Below are positions 7,400 to 15,117 of a stretch of 25,682 nucleotides of DNA, in pieces; position 1 is the first letter of the stretch, and every line of letters begins with the position of its first letter. The DNA is from JAICYJ01 sp035473255 (lineage in GTDB: Bacteria > Actinomycetota > Thermoleophilia > Gaiellales > JAICJC01), in assembly GCA_035473255.1 (NCBI GenBank), contig DATIOK010000123.1, forward strand, positions 1 through 25,682, read 5' to 3'. Made by a program: the position numbers and the translations under genes. The notes beneath the pieces were generated by a model that was not told the origin of the DNA, ran no database searches, and saw only the letters and a program-made list of their open reading frames with translations.

Positions 7400-7435
7400 G
7401 TGGTCGACCATGACTGGACGGCACGGTGGCCATGA
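7400..7435 (+). CDS. Putative leaderless upstream ORF (11 codons) coupled to the flippase/GT2 gene
   Basis: GTG 7400 stands 6 nt after TACGTT, the same spacing as at other gene heads in this window. The frame reads VVDHDWTARWP and stops at TGA 7433-7435. The stop overlaps ATG 7432 of the next gene as ATGA. The downstream ATG has no Shine-Dalgarno sequence, so ribosomes finishing this small ORF could re-initiate there. It contains two Trp codons out of eleven. It could be a leader peptide or only a landing device. This is inferred from spacing alone. Confidence 0.4.
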   Translation: MVDHDWTARWP

Positions 7436-9468
7436 GCGGCACCCGAATCACCGGGCGCACCGCTCAGGCCGTGACGGGCATCGTCGTTTCGACGGTGTTC
7501 GCTTGGCTGGCGGTGCGCAACGTGAAGCTCGATCAGGTCACCACCGCGCTGTCGCACGCGCGCTGGCGGTGGCTGGTGCCCGCGACCGCCCTGCTGGTGC
7601 TGGCGGTGGCGTTTCGCGCGGTGCGCTGGTCGGTGATGTTCCCGGAGGGCAGGCGCCCTGCGCCGGGGGCCTGCTTCTGGGCGATCAACATCGGCTATCT
7701 CGCCAACGCGCTGCTGCCGTTCCGCGCCGGGGAGCTGATCCGCGTGATGGCGCTGTCGAAGGACACGGGCACGCCGACCGGACAGGGCCTCGTCACGATC
7801 CTGCTCGAGCGGCTGTTCGATCTCTTCACGATCGCCGTGCTGACGCTCGCGGTCGCGCCGATGATCCCGGCCAGCTGGGCGCGCACCTGGCTGATCGGGC
7901 TGAGCCTGCTCACGGTGGCGGCCTCGGTCGTGTGCGTCGGCCTGGCGCGGAGCGCCGCCCTGCAGCGGCTGGCCAGCCGCCTGGTGGCGACGGTGCCACC
8001 GCTCGAGCGGCGCCGGCAGACGCTTCGCACGGCGGCCGCGGCGCTGGAGCCGCTGCGCTCGGCGCGGGCCGCCGGCACGGTGCTGGCCTGGTCGTTCGTG
8101 GCCTGGGCGGTGCTGCTGGCCTCGACCCTGATGGTGGAGCGCGCGGTCGTCCACGGCCTCGCCTGGCCAAGCGGCGCGATGGCGCTGGTCGCCACCACGT
8201 ACGCCCAGGCGATCCCGTCCTCCGCCGCGAGCATCGGGGTGTTCGAAGCGGCCGCTCGCCAGGCGCTCTCCACCTTCGGCGTCGCGTCGGCCGCCGCACT
8301 CGCCTTCGCGCTCGCCTACCACGCCGTCTCGGTGCTGCCCCTGCTGCCGCTCGGCGTGGCCGGCGTCGGGCGCATGGGCATCCGCTCCCTGCTGGCTTCG
8401 CCGCCTGCGCGTGCCGAGCCAATGCCGGAGCCGTCGCTCGAGGTGTCGGTGGTGATCCCCTGCCTCGACGAGCGGCAGACGATCGCGGCCGCAGTCGCGG
8501 CGGCGTGGAGCGGCATCACGCTTGCCGGCGCGGACGGGGAGGTGGTGGTGGTCGACAACGGATCGACCGACGGCTCAGCGCAGCTCGCCGCGGAGGCCGG
8601 CGCGCGGGTCGTCCACGAGCCACGCCGCGGCTACGGCAGCGCCTACCTCGCCGGGCTGCACGCGGCCCGCGGCCGCTACATCCTGATGGGCGACGGTGAC
8701 GGCACCTACGATTTCACCGCGCTTCCGGCATTCCTGGAGCGTTGCCGCGGCGGAGCCGACCTGGTGATGGGCTCGCGGCTGCGGGGCACGATCCTGCCCG
8801 GGGCGATGCCGTGGCACCACCGTTGGATCGGCAACCCGGTGCTCACGGGTCTGCTGAACGTACTGTTCCGAACGGGCGTGTCGGATGCGCACTGCGGGCT
8901 GCGGATGGTCGCCCGCTCGGCGCTCCCCCGCCTTGACCTACGCACGCCGGGGATGGAGTTCGCCTCCGAGATGGTGATCAACGCGAAGCGGGCGGGCCTG
9001 CGGATCGAGGAGACGCCGATCACGTACGAGGCGCGGCCGAGCGGCAGCCACTCGAAGCTGCACTCGGTGCGGGACGGCCTCCGGCACGTGCGGTACATCC
9101 TCGCCTGGGCGTCGGGGACCGCCCTGGCCGCGCCCGTGGCGGGGCTGGCGGCGCTCGGCGTGGTGCTGGTGCTGCTGCCGGGCGCGTCGGCGCGGGACGT
9201 CGCCGCCGGTGCGGTACTCCTGACGGCGGCGGCGCTGGCCCTGCAGGCGACGGTCTCGCTGTTTGTCTGGCGGCTGATCGCGATCCGCGGCGACCGCTCC
9301 GGATGGATGCGACGGGCGATCGACCGCCGCATGGTGCTCGCCGCGGCGGCCGTGACGGTGGCGCTCGCCGTGGCGGGCACCTCGGCCTACGGGCCCCGGG
9401 CGGAGCAGCACAGCCACCACGTGACCGTGCGCGCCCACCACACGGACACCGGCACGAGCCGCTCGTGA
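7432..9468 (+). CDS. Flippase-like membrane domain fused to GT2 glycosyltransferase
   Basis: From ATG 7432 the protein has 678 residues. Residues 1-320 match the lysylphosphatidylglycerol-synthase membrane-domain family (YbhN/AglD2-like): NALLPFRAGELIRV, then LLERLFDLFTI, and PSSAASIGVFEAA near the end. Residues about 338-560 are a GT2 domain like polyprenyl-phosphate mannosyl/glucosyltransferases: SVVIPCLDE (338-347), VVVVDNGSTDGS, MGDGDGTYD with the metal-binding Asp421-Gly-Asp423, and DAHCGLRMV. Two or three further hydrophobic segments follow, then a His-rich tail. It probably transfers a sugar from a nucleotide donor to a lipid phosphate at the membrane. GTG 7426 is an alternative start. 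The stop overlaps the next start as GTGA. Confidence 0.85.
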   Translation: MSGTRITGRTAQAVTGIVVSTVFAWLAVRNVKLDQVTTALSHARWRWLVPATALLVLAVAFRAVRWSVMFPEGRRPAPGACFWAINIGYLANALLPFRAGELIRVMALSKDTGTPTGQGLVTILLERLFDLFTIAVLTLAVAPMIPASWARTWLIGLSLLTVAASVVCVGLARSAALQRLASRLVATVPPLERRRQTLRTAAAALEPLRSARAAGTVLAWSFVAWAVLLASTLMVERAVVHGLAWPSGAMALVATTYAQAIPSSAASIGVFEAAARQALSTFGVASAAALAFALAYHAVSVLPLLPLGVAGVGRMGIRSLLASPPARAEPMPEPSLEVSVVIPCLDERQTIAAAVAAAWSGITLAGADGEVVVVDNGSTDGSAQLAAEAGARVVHEPRRGYGSAYLAGLHAARGRYILMGDGDGTYDFTALPAFLERCRGGADLVMGSRLRGTILPGAMPWHHRWIGNPVLTGLLNVLFRTGVSDAHCGLRMVARSALPRLDLRTPGMEFASEMVINAKRAGLRIEETPITYEARPSGSHSKLHSVRDGLRHVRYILAWASGTALAAPVAGLAALGVVLVLLPGASARDVAAGAVLLTAAALALQATVSLFVWRLIAIRGDRSGWMRRAIDRRMVLAAAAVTVALAVAGTSAYGPRAEQHSHHVTVRAHHTDTGTSRS

Positions 9469-10946
9469 GCGTGCTGGAGCAGGCGAGACGCGCGTGCGGC
9501 GCCGCCTTCTCGCTGGTGCGCCGTCATCGCCTGTTCGCCTCGCTGGCCGTGCTCTCGGCTCTGATCCGCGCGCTGGTCTGGGTCGCCTACCAGCCGGGGT
9601 TGTTCTTCTTCGGAGACTCGTTCACGTACCTGGGGAACTCGGTCGGCCTGAAGCCGAACCCGATCCGCCCGCTCGGGTACCCGCTGTTCCTGCACGTGCT
9701 GTTGCTCGGCCACGACATCGCCGTGGTGACCGCGGCCCAGCAGCTGCTCGGGGTGATCACGGCAGGCATCTGCTACGCGCTGCTCCGCCGCCTCGGCGCG
9801 GGCCCGGTACTGGCGTCGGCGTCCGCGGCACCGGTCCTGTTTGACGGCTACCTGATCGACATCGCGCAGTACATCGTCGCCGAAAGCCTGTTCATGCTGC
9901 TGGTGATGGGCGGGCTGGCGCTGCTCGTGTGGCGGAGCCGTCCCTCGCCCGCGGCCTGCGCCGCGGCGGGCGCGCTGCTAGGCGCTGCCGCCGTGACGAG
10001 GACGGTGGGCTTGGTGCTGCTGCTTCCGGCGTTGCTCTACGTCGTCGTGCGCTGGGTCGGGGTGCTGCGCGTTGTGCTGCTCACGGTGGGATTCGCAGTG
10101 CCGGTCCTCGGCTACGCCGCCGCCTTCGACGCGACCTGGGGCCAGTTTTCCGTGACCAAGCACGACGGCTACTTCCTCTACGGCCGCGTCTCGACGTTCG
10201 CGAACTGCTCGAACTGGAACGTCCCGCCGGCTCAGCGCGGGCTCTGCTTCCACGGTCCGCCGGCACAGCGGCACAATCCCAACTACTACGTATGGCACAA
10301 GTGGAGCGGCCCCGCGTATCACCGCCACCCGTTCGGCCTGGACAGCGAGCTGCGCTCCTTCTCACTGGCGGCGATCGAGCACGAGCCGGGAGCCTGCGCC
10401 TCGACGATCCTGGGCGACCTGGCGCACTACGCGTCCTTCGGGCACTGGACGAACACCTTCGACACGGCGTTCACGCACTGGCGGTTTCCCACCACCCTGG
10501 ACGGGCCGCACCTGGCCCGCACGGAGCGGTCGATCGCCCGCCACGGGGGTACGCTGGCGCTCGACCGGGCGCTGGTGGGGCCGCTGCGCGACTACCAGCG
10601 GGTGATCTTCCTGCCGGGCACGGCGATGGCGGCGATCCTGCTGGCGAGCGTGGCGGCTGCTGCCATCGGCCGCCGGCCGCCGGCGCGGCGGCTGCGCGGC
10701 GAGGCGATGCTGTTCGGCTTCGCGGCGCTGCTGCTGCCGATGACGGCTGCAGCGACCACGATGTTCGACTACCGCTACGCGCTGCCGGCGATCCCGCCGC
10801 TGTGCGTGGCGGCCGGCATCGCCGGGCTGGTGGCGGCCGACCGACTGCCCACGCGGGCGGATGCCCGCCCTCCCGCCGAGGCGATCGCGCCGGCCGCGCC
10901 GGCGGATCCGGGTGCCGAGCCGACGACCGTCACCACCATCGCCTGA
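9465..10946 (+). CDS. GT-C type membrane glycosyltransferase (GT39/GT83-like)
   Basis: A 493-residue integral membrane protein with about ten hydrophobic segments. After the first one comes FFGDSFTYLGN with Asp51, where GT-C enzymes keep a catalytic acidic residue in the first extracytoplasmic loop. A long soluble loop at about 225-380 carries four Cys and many aromatic residues. The C-terminus is a Pro/Ala-rich tail. GT-C enzymes use lipid-phosphate sugars, the product type expected of the preceding GT2 domain, so the two genes may form one pathway in which a lipid-linked sugar is made, flipped and transferred outside. GTG 9465 overlaps the upstream stop by 4 nt (GTGA), implying translational coupling. 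The acceptor is unknown. Confidence 0.75.
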   Translation: MSVLEQARRACGAAFSLVRRHRLFASLAVLSALIRALVWVAYQPGLFFFGDSFTYLGNSVGLKPNPIRPLGYPLFLHVLLLGHDIAVVTAAQQLLGVITAGICYALLRRLGAGPVLASASAAPVLFDGYLIDIAQYIVAESLFMLLVMGGLALLVWRSRPSPAACAAAGALLGAAAVTRTVGLVLLLPALLYVVVRWVGVLRVVLLTVGFAVPVLGYAAAFDATWGQFSVTKHDGYFLYGRVSTFANCSNWNVPPAQRGLCFHGPPAQRHNPNYYVWHKWSGPAYHRHPFGLDSELRSFSLAAIEHEPGACASTILGDLAHYASFGHWTNTFDTAFTHWRFPTTLDGPHLARTERSIARHGGTLALDRALVGPLRDYQRVIFLPGTAMAAILLASVAAAAIGRRPPARRLRGEAMLFGFAALLLPMTAAATTMFDYRYALPAIPPLCVAAGIAGLVAADRLPTRADARPPAEAIAPAAPADPGAEPTTVTTIA

Positions 10947-10957
10947 CGCCGGCCGGA

Positions 10958-10963
10958 TAGGCT
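10958..10963 (+). promoter_or_regulatory. -10 box of the flavodoxin-fold gene (leaderless type)
   Basis: TAGGCT is 6 nt before GTG 10970. It lies 11 nt after the stop of the GT-C gene, so this gene has its own promoter. Confidence 0.55.
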
Positions 10964-10969
10964 GCGGCC

Positions 10970-11647
10970 GTGTCCACTCCCAGGAGCGCCGCGGCCCTCG
11001 TCGTGCTCGCGCATCCCGAGCCGTCGTCCTTTGCAGCAGCGCTTGCCCACACCGCGGCCGATGCGTTGCTGGCCGCCGGCTGGAGCGTGGAGCTGGTCGA
11101 CCTGTACCGGGAGGGGTTCGACCCGGTGCTCTCGGAGGCCGACTTCTCGGACCGGCTGATCGCCGAGCGGCTGCAGCCCATGGACGAGCAGGCGCATGCG
11201 GCAGCCGGAGGCACGTTCGCGCCCGACCTCGCTCGCCACGTGGAGCTGTTCCAGGCGGCCGACCTGCTGGTGCTCGTCTCGCCGATGTGGTGGTTCTCGG
11301 TGCCCGCCATGCTCAAGGGCTGGATCGACCGTGTGTTCGCAAACGGCGTCGCCTACCGCTACCCCGAGGTGCCGGCGTGGGCGGGCTTCCTCGGAGACAA
11401 GCGGGGAATGCTGGTGATGACCTCCTCGTACGAGCCGAGCTCGTTCAGCGATGACTACGTGGGCGAACTCACGCACGTCCTGCACCCGCTGTTGCACGGC
11501 ACCCTCGCATACACCGGGATGCAGGTAGTCGATCCCTTCATCGCCTATGCCGCTGACTCGGTCGATCAGGACGCCCGCCGGCGCTACCTCGCCGAGCTGG
11601 GCGACCGCCTCTCGGCGCTGCCACGTTCGCAGCCGGTCAGGGAGTGA
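10970..11647 (+). CDS. NAD(P)H:quinone oxidoreductase-like flavodoxin-fold protein
   Basis: A 225-residue protein of the Flavodoxin_2 (NQO1/MdaB/KefF-like) family. The first strand and phosphate loop read VVLAHPEPSSFAAAL at about 9-23. The flavin-binding block SPMWWFSVPAMLKGWIDRVF at about 104-123 is the best family hallmark. A later loop, GMLVMTSSYEP, follows. These FMN/FAD enzymes reduce quinones or other electrophiles by two electrons using NAD(P)H in the cytoplasm. The exact substrate cannot be told. GTG 10970 is supported by TAGGCT 6 nt upstream. The 3' end overlaps the M24 peptidase tail by 11 nt. Confidence 0.8.
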   Translation: MSTPRSAAALVVLAHPEPSSFAAALAHTAADALLAAGWSVELVDLYREGFDPVLSEADFSDRLIAERLQPMDEQAHAAAGGTFAPDLARHVELFQAADLLVLVSPMWWFSVPAMLKGWIDRVFANGVAYRYPEVPAWAGFLGDKRGMLVMTSSYEPSSFSDDYVGELTHVLHPLLHGTLAYTGMQVVDPFIAYAADSVDQDARRRYLAELGDRLSALPRSQPVRE

Positions 11648-12773
11648 GCTCGTACGGGTAGCTCGTGAGCGTCTCGCAGCCGTCCGCGGTCACCAGCAGC
11701 AGGTCCTCGAACCGCACCTCGCCGACCTCACGCTGCCATAGCCCGGGCTCGATCGCGATCACGTCCCCGGCCACCAGCGGGTCGTGCCCGGCCTGACCCA
11801 GTGCCGGATCCTCGTGTACGGCGAGCCCGACGCCGTGACCGAGTGAGAATTGGAAGCCCTCCTCCGGGTCGATCCCCGGATCGGTGCGCTGCGTGGGAAA
11901 CCCGGCCAGCTCGAACACCTCGCACGCGATGGCGTGCAGCTCGCGGCCGGTGATTCCGGGCCGCACCGCCTCGCGGGAGCGCTCCAGCGCCTCGCGGACG
12001 ACTGATTCGAGCACGCGCACGCCGTCTGTGACCTCGCCGACGACGAGCGTCCGGGTCATATCCGCCCAACACCCCGACTGCTCGTCCCGCGGCCACAGGT
12101 CGATCACGATCGGCAGGTCGGCGGGCAGGGGCCCGGAGCCGGGATCGTGACCGGTTCCCTGCCACAACGATCCCACGATCACGTCCGGCGGAGCCGGGGC
12201 GCCGCTGCGCCTGCAGGCGTCCCGCAGCTCCGCACGCACCATCTCGGCCGTCAGCGGTATCCCGTCGTACAGCAGCTCCTTGCCGGCGGGCACGGCCTGG
12301 GCGAGCAGGTCGGCCGCGGCGCGCATACCGGACTCGGCCGCGGTCTGCGCCCGGCGGATGCCGGCCAGCTCCGCCGGCGACTTCACGCGCCTCCTGGCTG
12401 CGACCGCGTCGTGATCGGGGCGCAGCACGATGCCGTCGGCACGCAGGCGGTCGGCCACCGCGACCGGCATCTCCGGGTCGACGACGGCCTCGCGTACGCC
12501 CATCGCGGCGGCGGCTCGAGACACCAGTTCCAGGTCGAACTGGTGCATCTTCAGACCGCTCTCGCGCAGCTCCTGGAAGCCGAGATCGGAAAGATCGTGG
12601 TACACCGCATCGGGCGCGACCTGCTCGATGCGGGAGCTCTCAAGCGGGCTGACCATGACGTGCAGCCTGCCGCCGATGATGCCGAGCAGGAACGGATCGC
12701 CGATCGAAATCGGCAGCTCGTGGCGCATGGCCTGCGAACGCTCGGTGTCCCCGTAGAACAGCAGGTCGGTCAT
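11637..12773 (-). CDS. M24 family metallopeptidase (Xaa-Pro aminopeptidase-like)
   Basis: A 378-residue protein. Residues 1-130 are the creatinase-type N-terminal domain. Residues about 140-375 form the pita-bread catalytic domain with the five metal ligands in order: an Asp in VIDLWPRD, an Asp in WADMTRT, His313 in SLGHGVGL, a Glu in AIEPGLW and a Glu in VRFEDLLLV. This pattern fits a di-metal Xaa-Pro aminopeptidase/dipeptidase that trims peptides in the cytoplasm. It could also be a creatinase-like non-peptidase. ATG 12773 is supported by TAGGTT 6 nt upstream. The direct-repeat GTCAC sites begin about 50 bp upstream of the start. Confidence 0.85.
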   Translation of the reverse strand: MTDLLFYGDTERSQAMRHELPISIGDPFLLGIIGGRLHVMVSPLESSRIEQVAPDAVYHDLSDLGFQELRESGLKMHQFDLELVSRAAAAMGVREAVVDPEMPVAVADRLRADGIVLRPDHDAVAARRRVKSPAELAGIRRAQTAAESGMRAAADLLAQAVPAGKELLYDGIPLTAEMVRAELRDACRRSGAPAPPDVIVGSLWQGTGHDPGSGPLPADLPIVIDLWPRDEQSGCWADMTRTLVVGEVTDGVRVLESVVREALERSREAVRPGITGRELHAIACEVFELAGFPTQRTDPGIDPEEGFQFSLGHGVGLAVHEDPALGQAGHDPLVAGDVIAIEPGLWQREVGEVRFEDLLLVTADGCETLTSYPYELTP

Positions 12774-12779
12774 GGCCGG

Positions 12780-12785
12780 AACCTA
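12780..12785 (-). promoter_or_regulatory. -10 box of the M24 peptidase gene (leaderless type)
   Basis: On the minus strand TAGGTT is 6 nt before ATG 12773. Confidence 0.55.
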
Positions 12786-12822
12786 CCCGGCCGGCTCGCG
12801 ACGGGCGAATCCGGGTTCGGCG

Positions 12823-13094
12823 GTCACTGACCTGTCACGGCCCTGAAACGTCACAGAGTTCCCGGCCGACCCCCGGGTCGCAACGATTCGGTCACTGACG
12901 GTCACGCCCTGCGCACCGACCGCTCGCAGCCGCCGAGTCGGGCTCTGACCCTTTACAATTCGATTGGCTCAACCATCCGGGTGCCCTGTAACGGCCCGTC
13001 ACAGACCTGTCACGGCACCCCAACGGCGGCGATGCGGGGTTTGACACCGTTAAGGCCCGCGCGGGCGTCACGGCAGCGTGACGGCAGCCGTGAC
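12823..13094. repeat. Cluster of GTCAC motifs, several paired at 10-12 bp spacing
   Basis: GTCAC occurs at 12823, 12834, 12850, 12891, 12901, 12998, 13009 and 13067, and GTGAC at 13078 and 13090. The 18-mers beginning at 12823 and 12998 differ at one base (GTCACTGACCTGTCACGG versus GTCACAGACCTGTCACGG). The pair at 12891 is a 10-bp-spaced variant. Repeats about one helical turn apart resemble tandem sites for dimeric response regulators. The cluster fills the gap between the M24 gene start and the likely end of the convergently read small barrel gene. Confidence 0.55.
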
Positions 13095-13401
13095 GAAAGC
13101 GACCCACGTCCTCAGTACTGACGCTCTCCACCGTCTCGACGATCCGCACCTTCGGCGCGCCGTGCAGTGCAGGCGCGGCCTGCCTCGATCGCCACAGCTC
13201 TCCGAGCGCGACCTTGCACCGCTCGGCCTCTGCCGGGCTGTCGAACTCGAGGTCGACGGCGACGTAGTTTGGGTCGTCCAGCGGGCGGAACACGCGGTGC
13301 GCCCGCACCCCCAGCTGTTCTCTGCCGATCGGGTCGCGGTCGAATGCGGACTTCCACAGGTCGAAGTCGCTGATCGCGTGCTCGAGGCGAAGCGTCGTCA
13401 T
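12892..13401 (-). CDS. Small dimeric alpha/beta-barrel-like protein with aberrant C-terminal extension
   Basis: The frame encodes 169 residues. Residues 1-97 look like a single-domain protein of unknown function: MTTLRLEHAISDFDLWKSAF, then a conserved-looking core (DPIGREQLGV, DDPNYVAVDLEFDSPAEAE) and a last strand VRIVETVESV. The fold guess is a ferredoxin-like barrel of the antibiotic-monooxygenase type, with low certainty. After residue about 97 the sequence becomes compositionally odd (Arg, Cys and Ser rich) and reads through the GTCAC repeats. A TGA in a neighbouring frame at about 13112 would end the protein near residue 97, so a late frameshift may have removed the native stop. ATG 13401 has a GGGAG site about 6 nt upstream. 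It is divergent from a TetR gene, its likely regulator. Confidence 0.6.
   Translation of the reverse strand: MTTLRLEHAISDFDLWKSAFDRDPIGREQLGVRAHRVFRPLDDPNYVAVDLEFDSPAEAERCKVALGELWRSRQAAPALHGAPKVRIVETVESVSTEDVGRFRHGCRHAAVTPARALTVSNPASPPLGCRDRSVTGRYRAPGWLSQSNCKGSEPDSAAASGRCAGRDRQ
13067..13094 (-). terminator. GC-rich hairpin just past the presumed original end of the small barrel gene
   Basis: GTCACGGCAGC and GCAGCCGTGAC form 11-bp arms with one mismatch around a 6-nt loop. The hairpin starts about 18 bp beyond the out-of-frame TGA at 13112. There is no T-run, as is common in high-GC actinobacteria. It could instead be a protein-binding site within the GTCAC cluster. Confidence 0.35.
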
Positions 13402-13423
13402 GGCTGCTCCCGTTTTCCACTAT

Positions 13424-13446
13424 TCACTACTCGATATGAGCAATGA
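13424..13446. promoter_or_regulatory. Imperfect palindrome between the small barrel and TetR genes (candidate TetR operator)
   Basis: Arms TCACTACTC and GAGCAATGA match at 7 of 9 positions around GATAT, in a locally AT-rich patch. Length and location fit a TetR-family operator controlling both divergent genes. Confidence 0.4.
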
Positions 13447-13455
13447 TTTCTCCGC

Positions 13456-13461
13456 TACAGT
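13456..13461 (+). promoter_or_regulatory. -10 box of the TetR gene (leaderless type)
   Basis: TACAGT is 7 nt before GTG 13469. The candidate operator at 13424-13446 lies immediately upstream, where it would block this promoter. Confidence 0.45.
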
Positions 13462-13468
13462 ACCAGAC

Positions 13469-14137
13469 GTGAAAGCGCGCGGCAACGATCGGCGCACCTA
13501 CAACTCCCCGCGCCGCCAGGAGCAGGCCGCGGCGACGCGCGCGCAGATCCTGGCGCACGCCCAGCGGCTGTTCGAGCACGACGGCTACGCGGCCACCTCC
13601 ATGTCCGCGGTAGCCGCCGACTCCGGCGTCTCGCTGAAGACCGTCTACGTCGCGTTCGAGACCAAGAGCGGCCTGCTGCGGGCTGTCTGGCACCGCCTGC
13701 TGCGCGGCGCTGGTGATGGCGTCCCGGTTGGTGACCAGCCCTGGTTCCGGCGCGTGCTCGATGAGCCCGACCCCCGCACCCAGCTACGACTGAACGCGAA
13801 GAACTCACGCGAGGTGAAGGAGCGCGCCGGCGCAATCATGCAGGTGATCCGCGCCGCGGCGCCGGGCGACGCCGAGATCGGAGCCCTCTGGCAGCGGATC
13901 GAGACCGAGTTCCACGCCAACCAGCGCCAGGTGATCGAGAGCCTCCACCGCAAGCACGCCCTGCGAAAGGGGCTCGGCGTGGCCGCAGCCGCCGACATCC
14001 TGTGGGCACTGAACCACCCCGGTGTCTACCAGTCGCTGGTCGGCGAGCGCGGGTGGTCAGCGGCCCGCTACGAGCGGTGGCTGACCGGCATCCTCACCTC
14101 TCAGCTGCTGGCCGGCGCGCAGCCGTCTGCGTCTTAG
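13469..14137 (+). CDS. TetR/AcrR family transcriptional regulator
   Basis: From GTG 13469 the protein has 222 residues. The N-terminal helix-turn-helix domain is clear: ATRAQILAHAQRLFEHDGYA, then TSMSAVAADSGVSLKTVYVAF, then ETKSGLLRAVW. The C-terminal ligand-binding domain is divergent, as is usual, and ends AARYERWLTGILTSQLL. It is expected to repress its own gene and the divergent small barrel gene through the palindrome at 13424-13446. The frame is open back to ATG 13400 and ATG 13436. GTG 13469 is preferred because TACAGT lies 7 nt before it, and the earlier starts would place the coding region across the candidate operator. The ligand is unknown. Confidence 0.85.
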   Translation: MKARGNDRRTYNSPRRQEQAAATRAQILAHAQRLFEHDGYAATSMSAVAADSGVSLKTVYVAFETKSGLLRAVWHRLLRGAGDGVPVGDQPWFRRVLDEPDPRTQLRLNAKNSREVKERAGAIMQVIRAAAPGDAEIGALWQRIETEFHANQRQVIESLHRKHALRKGLGVAAAADILWALNHPGVYQSLVGERGWSAARYERWLTGILTSQLLAGAQPSAS

Positions 14138-14169
14138 GAGTAGCGGGCCGCCTCCGTGGCGCTCCCGGG

Positions 14170-15111
14170 TCAGCCATCCACCGCCTCCAGCAGCTCGTCG
14201 ATCACCGCGACCGTCAGCGGCATCTCGACGCTCTCGTGGAACCGGGACGCCTGACGTTTCCGCTCCGCGTCGGATTCCGCCGGGTCGAGCCAGATCAGGC
14301 AGGACATCTCGTTGATGTGGCCGAGCTGGGCGATCGTCATCGAGAAGTCGCCGCGTCGCTCGATCCGCCCGGGGCCGCCGCAATGCCGGTACTCGCGGTA
14401 GAGCGCTCGTGCCCGGTCGGCGTCGCCGTACCCGAACTCGAACAGGACGCCGGCCAGCTCCTGGCCCGGGTCGGCCAACCCGCAGTTGTCCCAGTCGATC
14501 ACACAGAGCGCGTCCTGGGATGTGGCGCGAAGGTTGTCCGACCACAGATCGCGATGGCAGGTGCGAAGCTCGCGGACGGGCACCAGCAGCCCTTCCAGCG
14601 CCACCAGCTCGTCCCGCATCGCGGCCAGGTCACCGGCGAACGGAGCCTCGGCTGCGGTCAGCCGCTCGACCAGCCGGTCCCAGCAGGCGGCGCCGACCGG
14701 CTCGGTGTACCAGGGATCCTGCGGCCTCCGGCCACCGAACGGCACCTGGTGTATGGCTGCCAGCAGCTGCCCCACCCGGCCGGGGTCGAGGCCGCTGTCT
14801 GGAGCCAGCACGTCGACCCATCCGTAGACGCGCACGGGAAGGCCGCCGATGTCGGTGAACAGCTCTCCGCCGTCCGTGAACATGACGGCGGGCGCCGGCA
14901 CGCCGGCCGCCACCGCCGCCGCCTGGAAGGCGCCGTCCTCCCCGTCCCGCTCGGGCGGCCGGAACGACGTCTTCACCGCCCACAGGCCGCGCGACGTTTC
15001 GAGCTGCGCCACCTGGCCCTGCTCGCCCCGCGCGACGGTGCCCGTGAACGCCGCGCCCTCGCCCAAACCGAAGGCGCGAGCGATGCGGCCGGCGTCATCG
15101 TCGCTGAACAC
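14170..15111 (-). CDS. Aminoglycoside phosphotransferase-fold kinase (APH family)
   Basis: A 313-residue protein with the APH/ChoK kinase fold. A nucleotide-binding N-lobe contains VKTSFRPPE. The catalytic loop CHRDLWSDNLR has Asp188 and a following Asn. The metal-binding motif is VIDWDNCG. The helical C-lobe carries the substrate site. Such proteins phosphorylate aminoglycosides, macrolides, choline, homoserine or other small alcohols; the sequence does not say which. Nothing around it suggests an antibiotic cluster, so a resistance role should not be assumed. GTG 15111 is supported by TAGGCT 6 nt upstream. Confidence 0.8.
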   Translation of the reverse strand: MFSDDDAGRIARAFGLGEGAAFTGTVARGEQGQVAQLETSRGLWAVKTSFRPPERDGEDGAFQAAAVAAGVPAPAVMFTDGGELFTDIGGLPVRVYGWVDVLAPDSGLDPGRVGQLLAAIHQVPFGGRRPQDPWYTEPVGAACWDRLVERLTAAEAPFAGDLAAMRDELVALEGLLVPVRELRTCHRDLWSDNLRATSQDALCVIDWDNCGLADPGQELAGVLFEFGYGDADRARALYREYRHCGGPGRIERRGDFSMTIAQLGHINEMSCLIWLDPAESDAERKRQASRFHESVEMPLTVAVIDELLEAVDG

Positions 15112-15117
15112 GCCGCG

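Noticed and set aside
12954..12959. TACAAT as a promoter for a further gene in the 12774-13100 gap
   Set aside because: No start codon follows at the distance seen elsewhere and no plausible ORF lies downstream on that strand.
12823..13094. GTCAC cluster as a CRISPR array or replication iteron
   Set aside because: The units are short, irregularly spaced and in both orientations; there are no spacers of constant length, cas genes or initiator gene.
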